A stretch of 64,000 bases of DNA from Exiguobacterium sp. s48. Its GTDB lineage: Bacteria; Bacillota; Bacilli; Exiguobacteriales; Exiguobacteriaceae. Positions 17,172 to 25,641 of the stretch are shown here, piece by piece. The stretch lies in assembly GCF_018617395.1 (NCBI RefSeq), contig NZ_JACSKC010000001.1, forward strand, positions 62,001-126,000, read 5' to 3'. The number at the start of each line of letters is the position of its first letter. Position 1 is the stretch's first letter. The translations under genes were made by a program, and so were the position numbers. The notes under the pieces were generated by a model, which had not been told where the DNA came from, did not search any database, and was given only the letters and a program-made list of their open reading frames with translations.

Positions 17172-19726
17172 AAAGGTGGTTTAAACAAAAACTCGGACGT
17201 GACATCATGGTCGTCCTTTATTCGTTCCTCGTCCTAGCGTTGGTCGGATCGGTATTGACGTATGTCTATATCGAAAATCGACTCGAGGCAAATGAGGCGA
17301 GGTTGCGCCAAGTGGATGAACGCGTCGATCGTCTGACGAACATGTGGGACGAGTGGCAAGCGGATCAATATGACACACGTGGGTACCTCTTGTTTGGAGA
17401 CATCGCTTCTCTTGAACGAGCGAGTGGCAATGAAGCGAAATTCCAACAGGAAATCAATTGGTTCAAAACGCAAGTCACGACGCGTCAAGGTGAACTGTTC
17501 GCAGAAGATCTTCAACAGTTTCATGACTTTTATTACGATGTCATCATCCCGGTGACGTACGAGTATGCAAAAGCGCAGCAAGACGGTGACGTGACAGAAA
17601 CGTTTATCGATGCGCAGACCATTGCGGAGTTGCCGACAGCGAAACGATTGATTGATCAAGGTCTCGTCCAATTTAATCCGCAGCGGGGAATCGATATCCT
17701 TGGACCGATCGATGAAGTGGAGACGTCGCTTGAGAACTATCGTGAATTGATGGCGTCTGAAAAAGAGAACGTCTATGCGGAATGGCGTCAAAATAACAAT
17801 ATTCTTCAATTCTTGTGGATTTTGAGCATCGCTTCGTTCGCTGCATTGATTTTACTGTTTGTCCAACCGTTCCTCCGCCGACAAACACGTCTGATTTCAA
17901 AACTTTCGATCGCATCGAATCGCTTATTGAAAGGTGAAATTGTTGATTTGAGTGATCAGATGAAACGGGAAGACGAAATCGGGACGATGTCTCGCTCATT
18001 CCATAAGATGGCTGAAACGCTTCGTGATAACGAGCGTCATCTGATTGAAAAAAACCATGAACTTCAAGCGCAACAAGAAGAACTGATCGCGCAACAAGAA
18101 GAGTTGCAGGCACAACAGCAAGAACTTGAAGAGATTCTTGAGCAGACGCAACAAAACGAACAGCATCTCGCTTACCGAAACGAATTGACGGAGACGTTGG
18201 CGTCACGTGATTCGCTTACGGCTTATCCAGAGATTATTGAAAAGTTAGTCACGATTACAGATTCAGAGGTCGGGGCACTCGTCTTCGTGGATGAATCAGG
18301 CATGTATCGCGTCACGAGCCACGGCTTGAACGACACGTTGTCTCGTCAGTTGCTCGATAGCGAGAACTCTGTATTGACGCGCGCGATGACATTGAAGACG
18401 ACGGTACACTCGTCGAAACAAGTTGCGAGCGACCATCCGCTTCCTTATCCGTACTATATGTTTGAGACGGCGGTACCGGTCCATGATCCAACAGATGATT
18501 CAATCATCGCGTTCATCTATTTGGTTCGCTACAAAGACCGCTTCACCCAAACACAAATGGGCGACATCATGTCATTCGCTCGCCAACTCTCACTCTCTCT
18601 CTTACGGATGCGTTTATTTGAAGAGATGAAGCGTGAGAAAGGAAAGACAGAACGAATCCTTGATTCGATTCGAGAGGCTGTCGTTTATATCGACCATTCG
18701 ACAGATGACGTGTTCGTTAACCGTCCACTCTATGAGATGTTCCCTGAACTCAGTGACGTTAATTCACAAGAGCTTGAAGAAGAATCGTGGGAAGAATGGC
18801 GGAATCGTCTTGTTGAGACGGTCGATCAAGCGGAGGACTTTACAAAGTATACGAATCGCCTGTTCACTGAAGATTTCCCACATGACAGTGTCAGCTTCTC
18901 CATCCGTAAAGGCGAAATGAACTTGCAGATGTACGCGGAGCGAATCATTGTCGGTGGACTTTCGAAAGGGACGCTTCTCGTCTTCCGTGATATCACGAGT
19001 GAGACAGAGGCAGAACGATTGAAGAGTGAGTTTATCTCCACCATTTCGCATGAATTGCGGACACCGCTTTCGTCTATCTATGGGTTTACCGAATTGATGG
19101 TCAAGAAACAGTTGCCGAATGAGAAACAAGCAAAATATTTAGAAACCATTCACGCTGAAACGGAACGCTTGACCCATCTCGTCAATGACTTCCTCGATGT
19201 GCAGCGAATGGAGTCTGGCAGTCAAATGTATGATCGGGAACAACTTGATATCGAACCGGTCGTTCGTGATATGCTGACGTTCTATGAGGCATCGTCATTA
19301 AAACATGAATTCGAATTGATTGCAGATGATGCACGCCCGTATGAATTGTTCGTCGATTGCCAGAAGTTCAAACAGTTGATGAGTAATCTATTGTCGAACG
19401 CCGTGAAATATTCTCCACGAGGTGGAAAGATTACGGTGGAACTTTCGCATCACGAGCAAATCGTTTCGATTAAAGTCAAAGATGAAGGAATTGGAATTCC
19501 GAGTGACGCACTCGATCGCTTATTCGATAAGTTTTATCGCGTCGACAATTCTGACAGCCGAGAAATCGGAGGTACAGGACTCGGGTTGCCGATTTGTCAG
19601 GAAATCGTGCGTGGTCACAACGGTCAAATCCACGTCGAATCGATTCAGCATGAGGGCTCGACGTTCATCGTTGAAATTCCTAGCTACGAATATGCTGTCC
19701 AAGAGGCAGAGACAACACCTGTATAA
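17168..19726 (+). CDS. Large membrane sensor histidine kinase (CHASE3-HAMP-GAF-PAS-HisKA)
   Basis: An 852-residue kinase. Order visible: membrane helix ~15-32; an outer sensing domain ~35-210 that begins like CHASE3 (QVDERVDRLTNMWDEWQ); helix ~214-234; HAMP ~235-288; a Gln/Glu-rich coiled coil of near-identical QQEEL repeats ~295-325; a GAF-like domain ~340-475; a PAS-like domain ~490-600; HisKA with phospho-acceptor H628 (TISHELRTPLSSIYGF); and the ATPase boxes N (NLLSNAVKYSP), G1 (DEGIGIP) and G2 (GGTGLGLPI). GTG 17168 is nine bases after AGGAGG. Its natural partner is the single-domain receiver upstream. The signal is unknown. Confidence 0.92.
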   Translation: MKRWFKQKLGRDIMVVLYSFLVLALVGSVLTYVYIENRLEANEARLRQVDERVDRLTNMWDEWQADQYDTRGYLLFGDIASLERASGNEAKFQQEINWFKTQVTTRQGELFAEDLQQFHDFYYDVIIPVTYEYAKAQQDGDVTETFIDAQTIAELPTAKRLIDQGLVQFNPQRGIDILGPIDEVETSLENYRELMASEKENVYAEWRQNNNILQFLWILSIASFAALILLFVQPFLRRQTRLISKLSIASNRLLKGEIVDLSDQMKREDEIGTMSRSFHKMAETLRDNERHLIEKNHELQAQQEELIAQQEELQAQQQELEEILEQTQQNEQHLAYRNELTETLASRDSLTAYPEIIEKLVTITDSEVGALVFVDESGMYRVTSHGLNDTLSRQLLDSENSVLTRAMTLKTTVHSSKQVASDHPLPYPYYMFETAVPVHDPTDDSIIAFIYLVRYKDRFTQTQMGDIMSFARQLSLSLLRMRLFEEMKREKGKTERILDSIREAVVYIDHSTDDVFVNRPLYEMFPELSDVNSQELEEESWEEWRNRLVETVDQAEDFTKYTNRLFTEDFPHDSVSFSIRKGEMNLQMYAERIIVGGLSKGTLLVFRDITSETEAERLKSEFISTISHELRTPLSSIYGFTELMVKKQLPNEKQAKYLETIHAETERLTHLVNDFLDVQRMESGSQMYDREQLDIEPVVRDMLTFYEASSLKHEFELIADDARPYELFVDCQKFKQLMSNLLSNAVKYSPRGGKITVELSHHEQIVSIKVKDEGIGIPSDALDRLFDKFYRVDNSDSREIGGTGLGLPICQEIVRGHNGQIHVESIQHEGSTFIVEIPSYEYAVQEAETTPV

Positions 19727-19732
19727 TGAATG

Positions 19733-19762
19733 GAGTCATCCTTAGTGGATGGCTCTTTTTTT
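19733..19762 (+). terminator. Terminator after the sensor kinase
   Basis: GAGTCATCC pairs with GGATGGCTC (one G-T pair) and precedes seven T. Confidence 0.8.
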
Positions 19763-19841
19763 AGAAAGCGTTCGCTTGACCAATCAGGAGAGAGTTCGTG
19801 TACAATGAAGACTGAACAACAACATAAAGGGGGGCATTAGA

Positions 19842-20225
19842 ATGCCACTGATTGCATTCTTGCACACACACGTTACGAGCTGGATTTTGTTACTTATTTT
19901 GTTTGCCGTGGCCTATATCGGTTATAAGAACGGCAACAAGAGTGGAAAGATCGCACATATGGCGTTTCGACTCATGTTACTCATCGCATTCGGAACAGGA
20001 CTGTATCTTTACCTTCAATTGAACGGGGGAGGCGCGTTTTATCACGTGAAAATCACAGTCGGATTACTGACATTGATTTTCGGTGAGATGACCCTCGTCA
20101 AAGTCAAAAAGAAAAAACCTGCGAATGCCTTGTTCGGTGGATTCATTCTTTTGGCACTCATCACTATTTTTGTTGGGTATGCGTTACCGTATGGCCAGTC
20201 TCCATTCAACAGTTTCATTCAATAA
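19842..20225 (+). CDS. yisL: YisL-family membrane protein (DUF1516)
   Basis: A 127-residue protein with four predicted membrane helices (about 12-28, 40-60, 65-85, 96-116). The N-terminal HTHVTSWIL..., the middle KITVGLLTLIFGEM and the C-terminal GYALPYGQ match the layout I know for Bacillus YisL (UPF0344), whose function is not established. ATG 19842 follows AAGGGGGG. It is a single gene with a nearby upstream TTGACC/TACAAT pair (spacing 19, so a doubtful promoter) and its own terminator. Confidence 0.85.
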   Translation: MPLIAFLHTHVTSWILLLILFAVAYIGYKNGNKSGKIAHMAFRLMLLIAFGTGLYLYLQLNGGGAFYHVKITVGLLTLIFGEMTLVKVKKKKPANALFGGFILLALITIFVGYALPYGQSPFNSFIQ

Positions 20226-20231
20226 GACGTT

Positions 20232-20262
20232 CCCACTTCGCATATCGAAGTGGGATTTTTTT
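20232..20262 (+). terminator. Terminator of yisL
   Basis: CCCACTTCG...CGAAGTGGG followed by a T-run. Confidence 0.9.
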
Positions 20263-20325
20263 GTTTGTACACAAATTATTAGGGGAAAATAAAAAAATCA
20301 GTAATCATGATGATGAGGTGAAACG

Positions 20326-21357
20326 ATGGATCAACAGATGACGGAATGGACACGCGTATTACACGCACGGAAATGGATGAAACAAACAGAATCATTCTTA
20401 CCCCTATGGCACGGCTATATCGGCTATAAGTTTGGCCTATTCGATGCGCTTCAAGGTGGTGCCAGTATGGCGGAGATGAATTTACGTTTAAAGCGCCCGT
20501 TGACACAACTCGCGTTAGAGCGTTGGTTAGAAGTCGGGGTCGCAGTGAGGCATTTGAAGAAAAAAGGGTGGCGGTATTATCCGACACGCGGATTAAAATA
20601 TCAATTATCTGGTAACGATGAGCGGAGCATCGGATTCATGCTTCAAGAGATGATGGAACTTCATATCCCTGCGCTAATCGCTTACCCAGAATTTTTAGAA
20701 TCTGGAAAACAAAAGACGTTTGATGGGGCCGAGCACGGTCAAGTCGTCGCGAAGACGTCGACACTCGTTGAAACGGTCGCATTCCCGATTGTGCAACAGC
20801 TCTTGCGTCAAGCTGATGTCAAGTCAATGCTTGATATCGGGTGTGGGCACGGTGGTTATTTACGTAAATTACAAGCGCTCGAACCAAGTTGGGAACTAAC
20901 AGGAATCGATTTAGAGGAAGAGGTAATCGAAGAGGCACAATCTCGAGACGAGAGTGGTGAGATACAGTTCGAAGTCGCTGATTTCATGAGTTGGGAAACG
21001 GAAGAACGGTTCGATGCGGTCATGATGAATAACATGCTGTATTATTTCTCACCGGAAGAGCGAGTCAAATTACTTGAAAGATTACGTGAACGACTAGAGG
21101 AGAACGGTGTCGCTGTTCTCGTGACGCCTCTTGCGGAAACGGCGCTAGGTGGACGGTTCGCTTCCGCATTCAACGCCTTCATGACGCTCCACGATAACTT
21201 GTATCCACTTCCGACAATCCCTAGACTACGCCGACAGATGCAAGAAGTCGGATTCGATCAGATTCGATTCATTCCATTTATCCCAGAAGGGTCTTGGTAT
21301 ATCGTCATCGCCGAGCGAGGAAAAACGAACCTGCTCAATCAACCGATTCAAAATTGA
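20326..21357 (+). CDS. SAM-dependent methyltransferase at the head of the carotenoid cluster
   Basis: A 343-residue class I methyltransferase. The first ~130 residues look like a winged-helix/dimerisation domain as in small-molecule O-methyltransferases (LFDALQGGASMAEMNLRL). The Rossmann part begins with motif I MLDIGCGHGGYL, followed by an acidic ribose-binding strand (LTGIDLEEE) and a motif IV-like VMMNNMLYYFSPEE. GAGGTG precedes ATG 20326. Position directly upstream of crtN genes suggests methylation of a carotenoid carboxyl or hydroxyl group; the methyl esters of apo-lycopenoic acids described from Bacillus make this plausible, but it is inference. A separate promoter overlaps its stop codon, so it need not be co-transcribed. 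Confidence 0.75.
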   Translation: MDQQMTEWTRVLHARKWMKQTESFLPLWHGYIGYKFGLFDALQGGASMAEMNLRLKRPLTQLALERWLEVGVAVRHLKKKGWRYYPTRGLKYQLSGNDERSIGFMLQEMMELHIPALIAYPEFLESGKQKTFDGAEHGQVVAKTSTLVETVAFPIVQQLLRQADVKSMLDIGCGHGGYLRKLQALEPSWELTGIDLEEEVIEEAQSRDESGEIQFEVADFMSWETEERFDAVMMNNMLYYFSPEERVKLLERLRERLEENGVAVLVTPLAETALGGRFASAFNAFMTLHDNLYPLPTIPRLRRQMQEVGFDQIRFIPFIPEGSWYIVIAERGKTNLLNQPIQN

Positions 21358-21382
21358 ACTTGTCTCCGGTCATTTCTATAAT
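21354..21382 (+). promoter_or_regulatory. SigA promoter of the plus-strand carotenoid operon
   Basis: TTGAAC (21354-21359), 17-nt spacer, perfect TATAAT (21377-21382). The -35 overlaps the stop codon of the methyltransferase. Next gene starts at 21427. Confidence 0.75.
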
Positions 21383-21426
21383 GATAGAGAAGCATAAGAG
21401 ACTATTCACATAGGGAGTTGTTGAGT

Positions 21427-22920
21427 GTGTCGAAACAAAGAGTTGCCGTTATTGGGGCAGGACCCGGTGGATTGGCTGCTGCGATGCTACTGGCGCATCG
21501 TGGAGTAGATGTCACCGTATTTGAGAAACAACCGTTCGTGGGAGGCCGGACATCACGCCTGCAAGTTGGTGAGTTCACGTTCGACCGAGGACCTACTTTT
21601 TTAAATATGCCATACATTTTAGAAGAGATTTTCGAAGAAACAGGTCGAGATCTACACGATTACGTTGAGATGAAACAACTCGAACCGATGTATGATTTGT
21701 ATTTTGATCGTGGGACGCGTCAACTCTCGATGACGACAGATCGTGACGAGATGCATCGTGCCATCGAAGAACAATTCCCGGGAAATGGGGAAGGATATGA
21801 ACGGTTTATGAGTGAACAGGCGATCAAACTGTCAAAATTGATGCCAGTCTTACAAACAGCTCATGATAAATTAACTGACTACGTTTCATTGCGCGTGCTT
21901 AAAGCATTACCGTTCCTCTCAATCGGTAAATCGTTATATGACGTCTTATCCGAGTATTTCACGAGTGAAGAGTTGAAGTACGCCTTTACGTTCCAAGCCA
22001 AATATTTAGGAATGTCCGCTTGGGAGTGTCCTGGCGGTTTCTCCATCCTCTCATATATGGAGCACGCTTACGGGGTTCATCACCCAATCGGTGGCGTGAA
22101 CCAGCTTTGTCATGCGATGGCGCGTGTGATTGAAGAAGATGGAGGTGTCATTCGACTCGGTGAACCAGTGGAACGTCTGCTCTTAGAGGACAAAAAAGTG
22201 ACGGGACTTGTGGCAGGAAGTGTCCACTATGCGTTCGACGAAGTCGTGATTGGTGCCGATTTTGCTCATGCGATGACGTCGCTCGTTCCAGACGGTCAAT
22301 TATCAAAGTGGAGTCCGGCTCAATTGAAGAAGAAACGCTACTCCTGTTCAACGTTCATGTTGTATCTTGGATTGAACCATGTCTATGAGGACGTGGCACA
22401 TCACTCGATTCACTTTGCGGACGATTACGAGTTGAACGTCAAAGAAATGACGAAAGAGTTGAAACTAAGCGACGATTTCTCGTTCTATGTTCAAAATGCC
22501 TCACGCATCGATCCAACGCTTGCACCTGCAGGAAAATCGTCCCTCTACGTTCTCGTACCGGTCCCGAACAATTTATCTGGTCTTCCATGGGAAGCGTTAC
22601 AGGCGACAATGACAGAGCGCGTCCTTGACGCCCTTGAGACCCGTTCCCCATATCGGAACGTTCGTCAACACATCGAAGTGATGGAAACGTTAACTCCAGA
22701 GGACTGGGAAGCGTTCGGTATCTATGAAGGGGCAACGTTCAATCTAGGGCATAATTTATCGCAAATGATGTATTTCCGTCCGCATAATCAGTTCGAAGAG
22801 CTCGATAACGTCTGGCTCGTCGGTGGTGGGACTCACCCAGGAAGCGGTCTTCCGACTATCTTTGAATCAGCTCGCATCACAACAAATCTATTACGTGACC
22901 GGGCAGGTGTCGGCCGATGA
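21427..22920 (+). CDS. crtN: CrtN-like carotenoid desaturase 1
   Basis: A 497-residue FAD-dependent amine-oxidase-fold desaturase. The dinucleotide fold is VAVIGAGPGGLAAAMLLAHRG followed by the acidic residue of FEKQ and the arginine of GGRTSRL; the C-terminal FAD-closing motif is VGGGTHPGSGLPTIFESAR. That version of the motif is the one I associate with true desaturases of the C30 pathway (dehydrosqualene to diaponeurosporene or further). Start: TTG 21418 and 21421 are in frame but too close to AGGGAG; GTG 21427, nine bases away, is preferred. The stop overlaps the next gene (ATGA). First gene of the crt operon. Confidence 0.85.
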   Translation: MSKQRVAVIGAGPGGLAAAMLLAHRGVDVTVFEKQPFVGGRTSRLQVGEFTFDRGPTFLNMPYILEEIFEETGRDLHDYVEMKQLEPMYDLYFDRGTRQLSMTTDRDEMHRAIEEQFPGNGEGYERFMSEQAIKLSKLMPVLQTAHDKLTDYVSLRVLKALPFLSIGKSLYDVLSEYFTSEELKYAFTFQAKYLGMSAWECPGGFSILSYMEHAYGVHHPIGGVNQLCHAMARVIEEDGGVIRLGEPVERLLLEDKKVTGLVAGSVHYAFDEVVIGADFAHAMTSLVPDGQLSKWSPAQLKKKRYSCSTFMLYLGLNHVYEDVAHHSIHFADDYELNVKEMTKELKLSDDFSFYVQNASRIDPTLAPAGKSSLYVLVPVPNNLSGLPWEALQATMTERVLDALETRSPYRNVRQHIEVMETLTPEDWEAFGIYEGATFNLGHNLSQMMYFRPHNQFEELDNVWLVGGGTHPGSGLPTIFESARITTNLLRDRAGVGR

Positions 22921-24395
22921 ACATCAGCTTTGTAGGCGCAGGGGTCGGTACACTGTACGCCGCCCTCTTACTGACGAAACGTCATCCGTCGCTTCAAATC
23001 ACAATCTATGAGAAAGAAGCGCGCGTGGGCGGACGATTAAACTATGTTGCATTTGAAAACGGTGCGAAAGTTGACGAAGGTCCGACAATCGTCTTGTTAC
23101 CGAGCAAACTCAGGCAACAGTTAATCGAAGCAGGTCTTCCTGAGGCGGACGTGGAGTTGCTCGAAGTCGACCCACTCTATCGCTTATGTTATCAAGACGG
23201 AACCTCGTTTTATAAATATCGGGAGATTGAGCGACAGGCAGCAGAAATTGAGCGAATGTTTGGAGAAGGGGATGCGTTCCGTCAATATATGTCTCAAAAA
23301 AGAGACGAGTATCGAATTGGGTTTGATACGTTCTTGGACCGCGGGTATTCATCGAAGACCGAACTGTTCGAGCCGAAGCTCCTTTTATTACTCATGCGTT
23401 TAAAAGCATATGAAACGGCCCATGCGAACATGAAACGCTTCTTTGAAGACGAACGTTTACGCGTCGCCTATAGTCTGCAGACCCTTTATATCGGTGGGAA
23501 TCCTTATGCCACTCCTTCGTTATATGGACTCATCCCTTATCGTGAACAAGAAGAGGGCGTTTGGTATGTAAAAGGAGGATATTTCTCCCTTGCGACGAAA
23601 ATGGAACAAGAACTGAAGCGGCGCGGTGTTCGTTTCGTCATGAACGCTACCGTCAATCGTGTCCATGTCACGGATGGGGTGGCAAATGGAATCACGGTAA
23701 ATGATGAATATGTACCGTATGATGCCGTCGTCGTGAATGGTGATTTCCCGCTCATGGAGCGACTGATTGATGGTGTGACGCCAAAGACGTATGAACCGTC
23801 AAGTGGTACGTTACTCCTATACTTTACCGTCAACGGCGAACTCGATCTACCGGTTCATCAATTCGATTTACCAAATGATTTTGAAGGATCGATGCGTACA
23901 ATCTTCGAGGATGGTAAACTAAGTGAGTATCCTGCGATGTACACTTTTAACCCATCGCGTATCGATGTGACGCTCGCGCCAGTAGGGACGAGCGTGTTAT
24001 ATGTTCTTGTTCCGGTCCCTCGGAAGTTAGAGCAGGAAGACTTTGAGTCACAAGGAACCATCGAACATCTATTAGGAAGAATCGAGACATTCATACCTGA
24101 TTTTCGTGAACGTGTCATCGAGATGAAAGTCCGGACACCGATGGATGCCGAGCGATTCGGCTTGTTCGAGGGAGGAAGCTTTGGAATTGCACCAAAGTTA
24201 TCGCAGTCAGCCGCGTTTAAACCTCAGGCAAGACCTTATCCGAAAATCGAACGCCTTTATGCGGTGGGAGCATCTGTTCATCCGTGTGGAGGTGTGCCGA
24301 TTGTCATGATCGGGTCACAGTTACTCGTGAAAAAAATGGAAGAAGAAATGGGGGCAATACATCGTGACGACACAAGAAGCGTATCGTCAATGTGA
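22917..24395 (+). CDS. CrtN-like carotenoid oxidoreductase 2
   Basis: A 492-residue paralogue of its neighbours. FAD fold: ISFVGAGVGTLYAALLLTKRH, then YEKEARVGGRLNY. The C-terminal motif is unusual: VGASVHPCGGVPIVM, with Cys where other family members have Gly. It is probably one of the CrtNb/CrtNc-type enzymes that desaturate or oxidise a diapocarotenoid intermediate; the exact step cannot be read from sequence. ATG 22917 overlaps the crtN 1 stop and its own end overlaps crtM by 32 bp, so the three are tightly coupled. Confidence 0.8.
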   Translation: MNISFVGAGVGTLYAALLLTKRHPSLQITIYEKEARVGGRLNYVAFENGAKVDEGPTIVLLPSKLRQQLIEAGLPEADVELLEVDPLYRLCYQDGTSFYKYREIERQAAEIERMFGEGDAFRQYMSQKRDEYRIGFDTFLDRGYSSKTELFEPKLLLLLMRLKAYETAHANMKRFFEDERLRVAYSLQTLYIGGNPYATPSLYGLIPYREQEEGVWYVKGGYFSLATKMEQELKRRGVRFVMNATVNRVHVTDGVANGITVNDEYVPYDAVVVNGDFPLMERLIDGVTPKTYEPSSGTLLLYFTVNGELDLPVHQFDLPNDFEGSMRTIFEDGKLSEYPAMYTFNPSRIDVTLAPVGTSVLYVLVPVPRKLEQEDFESQGTIEHLLGRIETFIPDFRERVIEMKVRTPMDAERFGLFEGGSFGIAPKLSQSAAFKPQARPYPKIERLYAVGASVHPCGGVPIVMIGSQLLVKKMEEEMGAIHRDDTRSVSSM

Positions 24396-25203
24396 GGAAA
24401 TCATGAAGAAGGGCTCGTTGACCTTTTATCGGGCCTTCTCTTTGCTCTCAAAACCTGATCGTCAAGCGGTCATGGCCGTATATACGTTCTGTCGCACCCT
24501 CGATGATGCGGTCGATGAATCAGACCGTCCAGAAGAGAGTTTGGTAGCATTTTTGCATGATTTTGATCGCTTTTTGGCTGGTTACCATCTAGATGAAGCA
24601 CTATGGGTCGCTTTGCGTGATGTGTGGCAACGCTATGAGATGGACGTCGACCCTTTCTTTGAGTTGGCAGAAGGAATGAAATGGGATTTACATAAGTCTC
24701 GATATGAGACGCTCGAAGAAACGGAGCAATATAGCTATTATGCAGCGAGCACGGTCGGGCTCATGTTACTTCCGATCCTCGTCCCAAATCAGGACGAAGC
24801 GACACAACGTCAGCTTCGCCAAGGTGCAATAGACCTCGGGATCGCGATGCAACTGACGAACATCTTGCGAGATGTTGGTGAAGATTTGAACCGAGACCGC
24901 ATCTATTTACCACGTACGATGATGCGACAGTATGGTGTGAATGAAGAGATGTTACAACAACGAGAAGTGACGCCTGCCTTTATCGACCTGTGGGAGGCGT
25001 TGGCGAAGCGTGCCGAATTATTGTATGAACGGGCACGTGCGACCCATCACCTCTATCCGCTCGCCAGTCGAAAACCGGTGCAAGCGGCAGCCCTTCTCTA
25101 CGAGGGGATTTTAGATGCTGCACGTGCGAATGGATACGACGTTTTTACAAAACGGGCATACGTATCGACCTTACAAAAAGGAAAGTTGCTAGCCAAGCTA
25201 TAA
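24364..25203 (+). CDS. crtM: CrtM, dehydrosqualene (diapophytoene) synthase
   Basis: A 279-residue head-to-head prenyl synthase that joins two farnesyl diphosphates, the committed C30 carotenoid step (or two GGPP if C40). Both Mg-binding motifs are intact: DDAVDE starting at residue 47 and DVGEDLNRDRIYLP around 165-178. Start GTG 24364 is preceded by GGGGG; there is no better candidate and the N-terminus matches family members. Last gene of the plus-strand crt operon; a strong terminator follows. Assignment to C30 rather than C40 rests on the company of CrtN paralogues and the absence of CrtE/CrtI here. Confidence 0.88.
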   Translation: MTTQEAYRQCEEIMKKGSLTFYRAFSLLSKPDRQAVMAVYTFCRTLDDAVDESDRPEESLVAFLHDFDRFLAGYHLDEALWVALRDVWQRYEMDVDPFFELAEGMKWDLHKSRYETLEETEQYSYYAASTVGLMLLPILVPNQDEATQRQLRQGAIDLGIAMQLTNILRDVGEDLNRDRIYLPRTMMRQYGVNEEMLQQREVTPAFIDLWEALAKRAELLYERARATHHLYPLASRKPVQAAALLYEGILDAARANGYDVFTKRAYVSTLQKGKLLAKL

Positions 25204-25216
25204 GAATTCCGATTCA

Positions 25217-25248
25217 CTGTAGGCGCATCCTAGCGCCTACAGTTTTTT
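25217..25248 (+). terminator. Terminator of the plus-strand crt operon
   Basis: CTGTAGGCGC pairs with GCGCCTACAG; six T follow. Confidence 0.92.
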
Positions 25249-25252
25249 GCGT

Positions 25253-25579
25253 AAAAAAAACCACTTTTGGCGGGGGACCAAAAGTGGCGTAAGCGTTATG
25301 TGATTCATTCATCGGGGAAATGAATGAATCGGTTTGTGATGAAGCCCTAAAGATGTGCCGGGATTCATGGGGAATGAATCATAGGGACATCTTCGCTGAA
25401 ACAGGATGCTTGATGGACTAAGGGGGAACATCATACGCAAGCTGTCTCAACTACGGGATACGAGTGGGGAAACTCGCTCATCACTTTCTCGGGTGTGACA
25501 AGTTCAAAACGCGATTTGGCTCGGGGAAGCCATTCGATCGCTACAGGTGTAACAAACGTTACAGAACTGCTTGAACTCG
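25253..25579 (-). ncRNA. Candidate ~325-nt regulatory RNA with six UCCCC-loop hairpins
   Basis: Reading 5' to 3' on minus: P1 TGGCT-TCCCCG-AGCCA (25532-25517, extended by GCGAT/ATCGC); P2 CGAGT-TTCCCC-ACTCG (25476-25461); P3 TGATG/CATCA (25433-25411) with a loop starting TTCCCCC; P4 GATTCAT-TCCCC-ATGAATC (25380-25362, on an AAGATGT/ACATCTT stem); P5 11-bp stem with loop TTCCCCG (25330-25302); P6 the terminator, 10-bp stem with loop TCCCCCG (25287-25261) and eight T. Longer stems close the domains: AGTTCAA/TTGAACT joins the 5' end to 25501-25507, and GAGACAG/CTGTTTC encloses P3. Every apical loop exposes C4-C5, as in S. aureus RNAIII and Listeria LhrC sRNAs. It lies between converging crt operons and starts ~60 bp past the minus operon's end. 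A 67-codon open frame crosses it but has no ribosome site. Not a family I can name. Confidence 0.75.
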
Positions 25580-25585
25580 AATATG

Positions 25586-25614
25586 ATATTATCACGTCTC
25601 CAACTTGTCGACAA
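25586..25614 (-). promoter_or_regulatory. Extended -10 promoter of the C-rich-loop RNA
   Basis: On minus, TTGTCG (25614-25609), 17-nt spacer and TAATAT (25591-25586) preceded by TG one base away (extended -10). The expected start near 25579 is exactly where the 5' closing stem of the RNA begins. Confidence 0.55.
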
Positions 25615-25641
25615 GTGTCGAAACTCGCGTTCACAAAATGT

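Noticed and set aside
19776-19806. TTGACC/TACAAT as the yisL promoter
   Set aside because: Spacing is 19 nt, longer than normal; mentioned in the gene entry but not called.
25261-25580. Plus-strand reading of the same hairpins as a CsrB-like RNA with GGGGA loops
   Set aside because: GGA in loops would fit CsrA binding, but the U-run of the terminator and the extended -10 promoter are only correct for the minus strand.
25431-25634. Minus-strand 67-codon open frame (rich in Ser) across the RNA locus
   Set aside because: No ribosome site before its GTG; the predicted transcript start lies inside the frame; perfect hairpins with a common loop sequence run through it and beyond its stop, which is what a structured RNA, not a gene, predicts.
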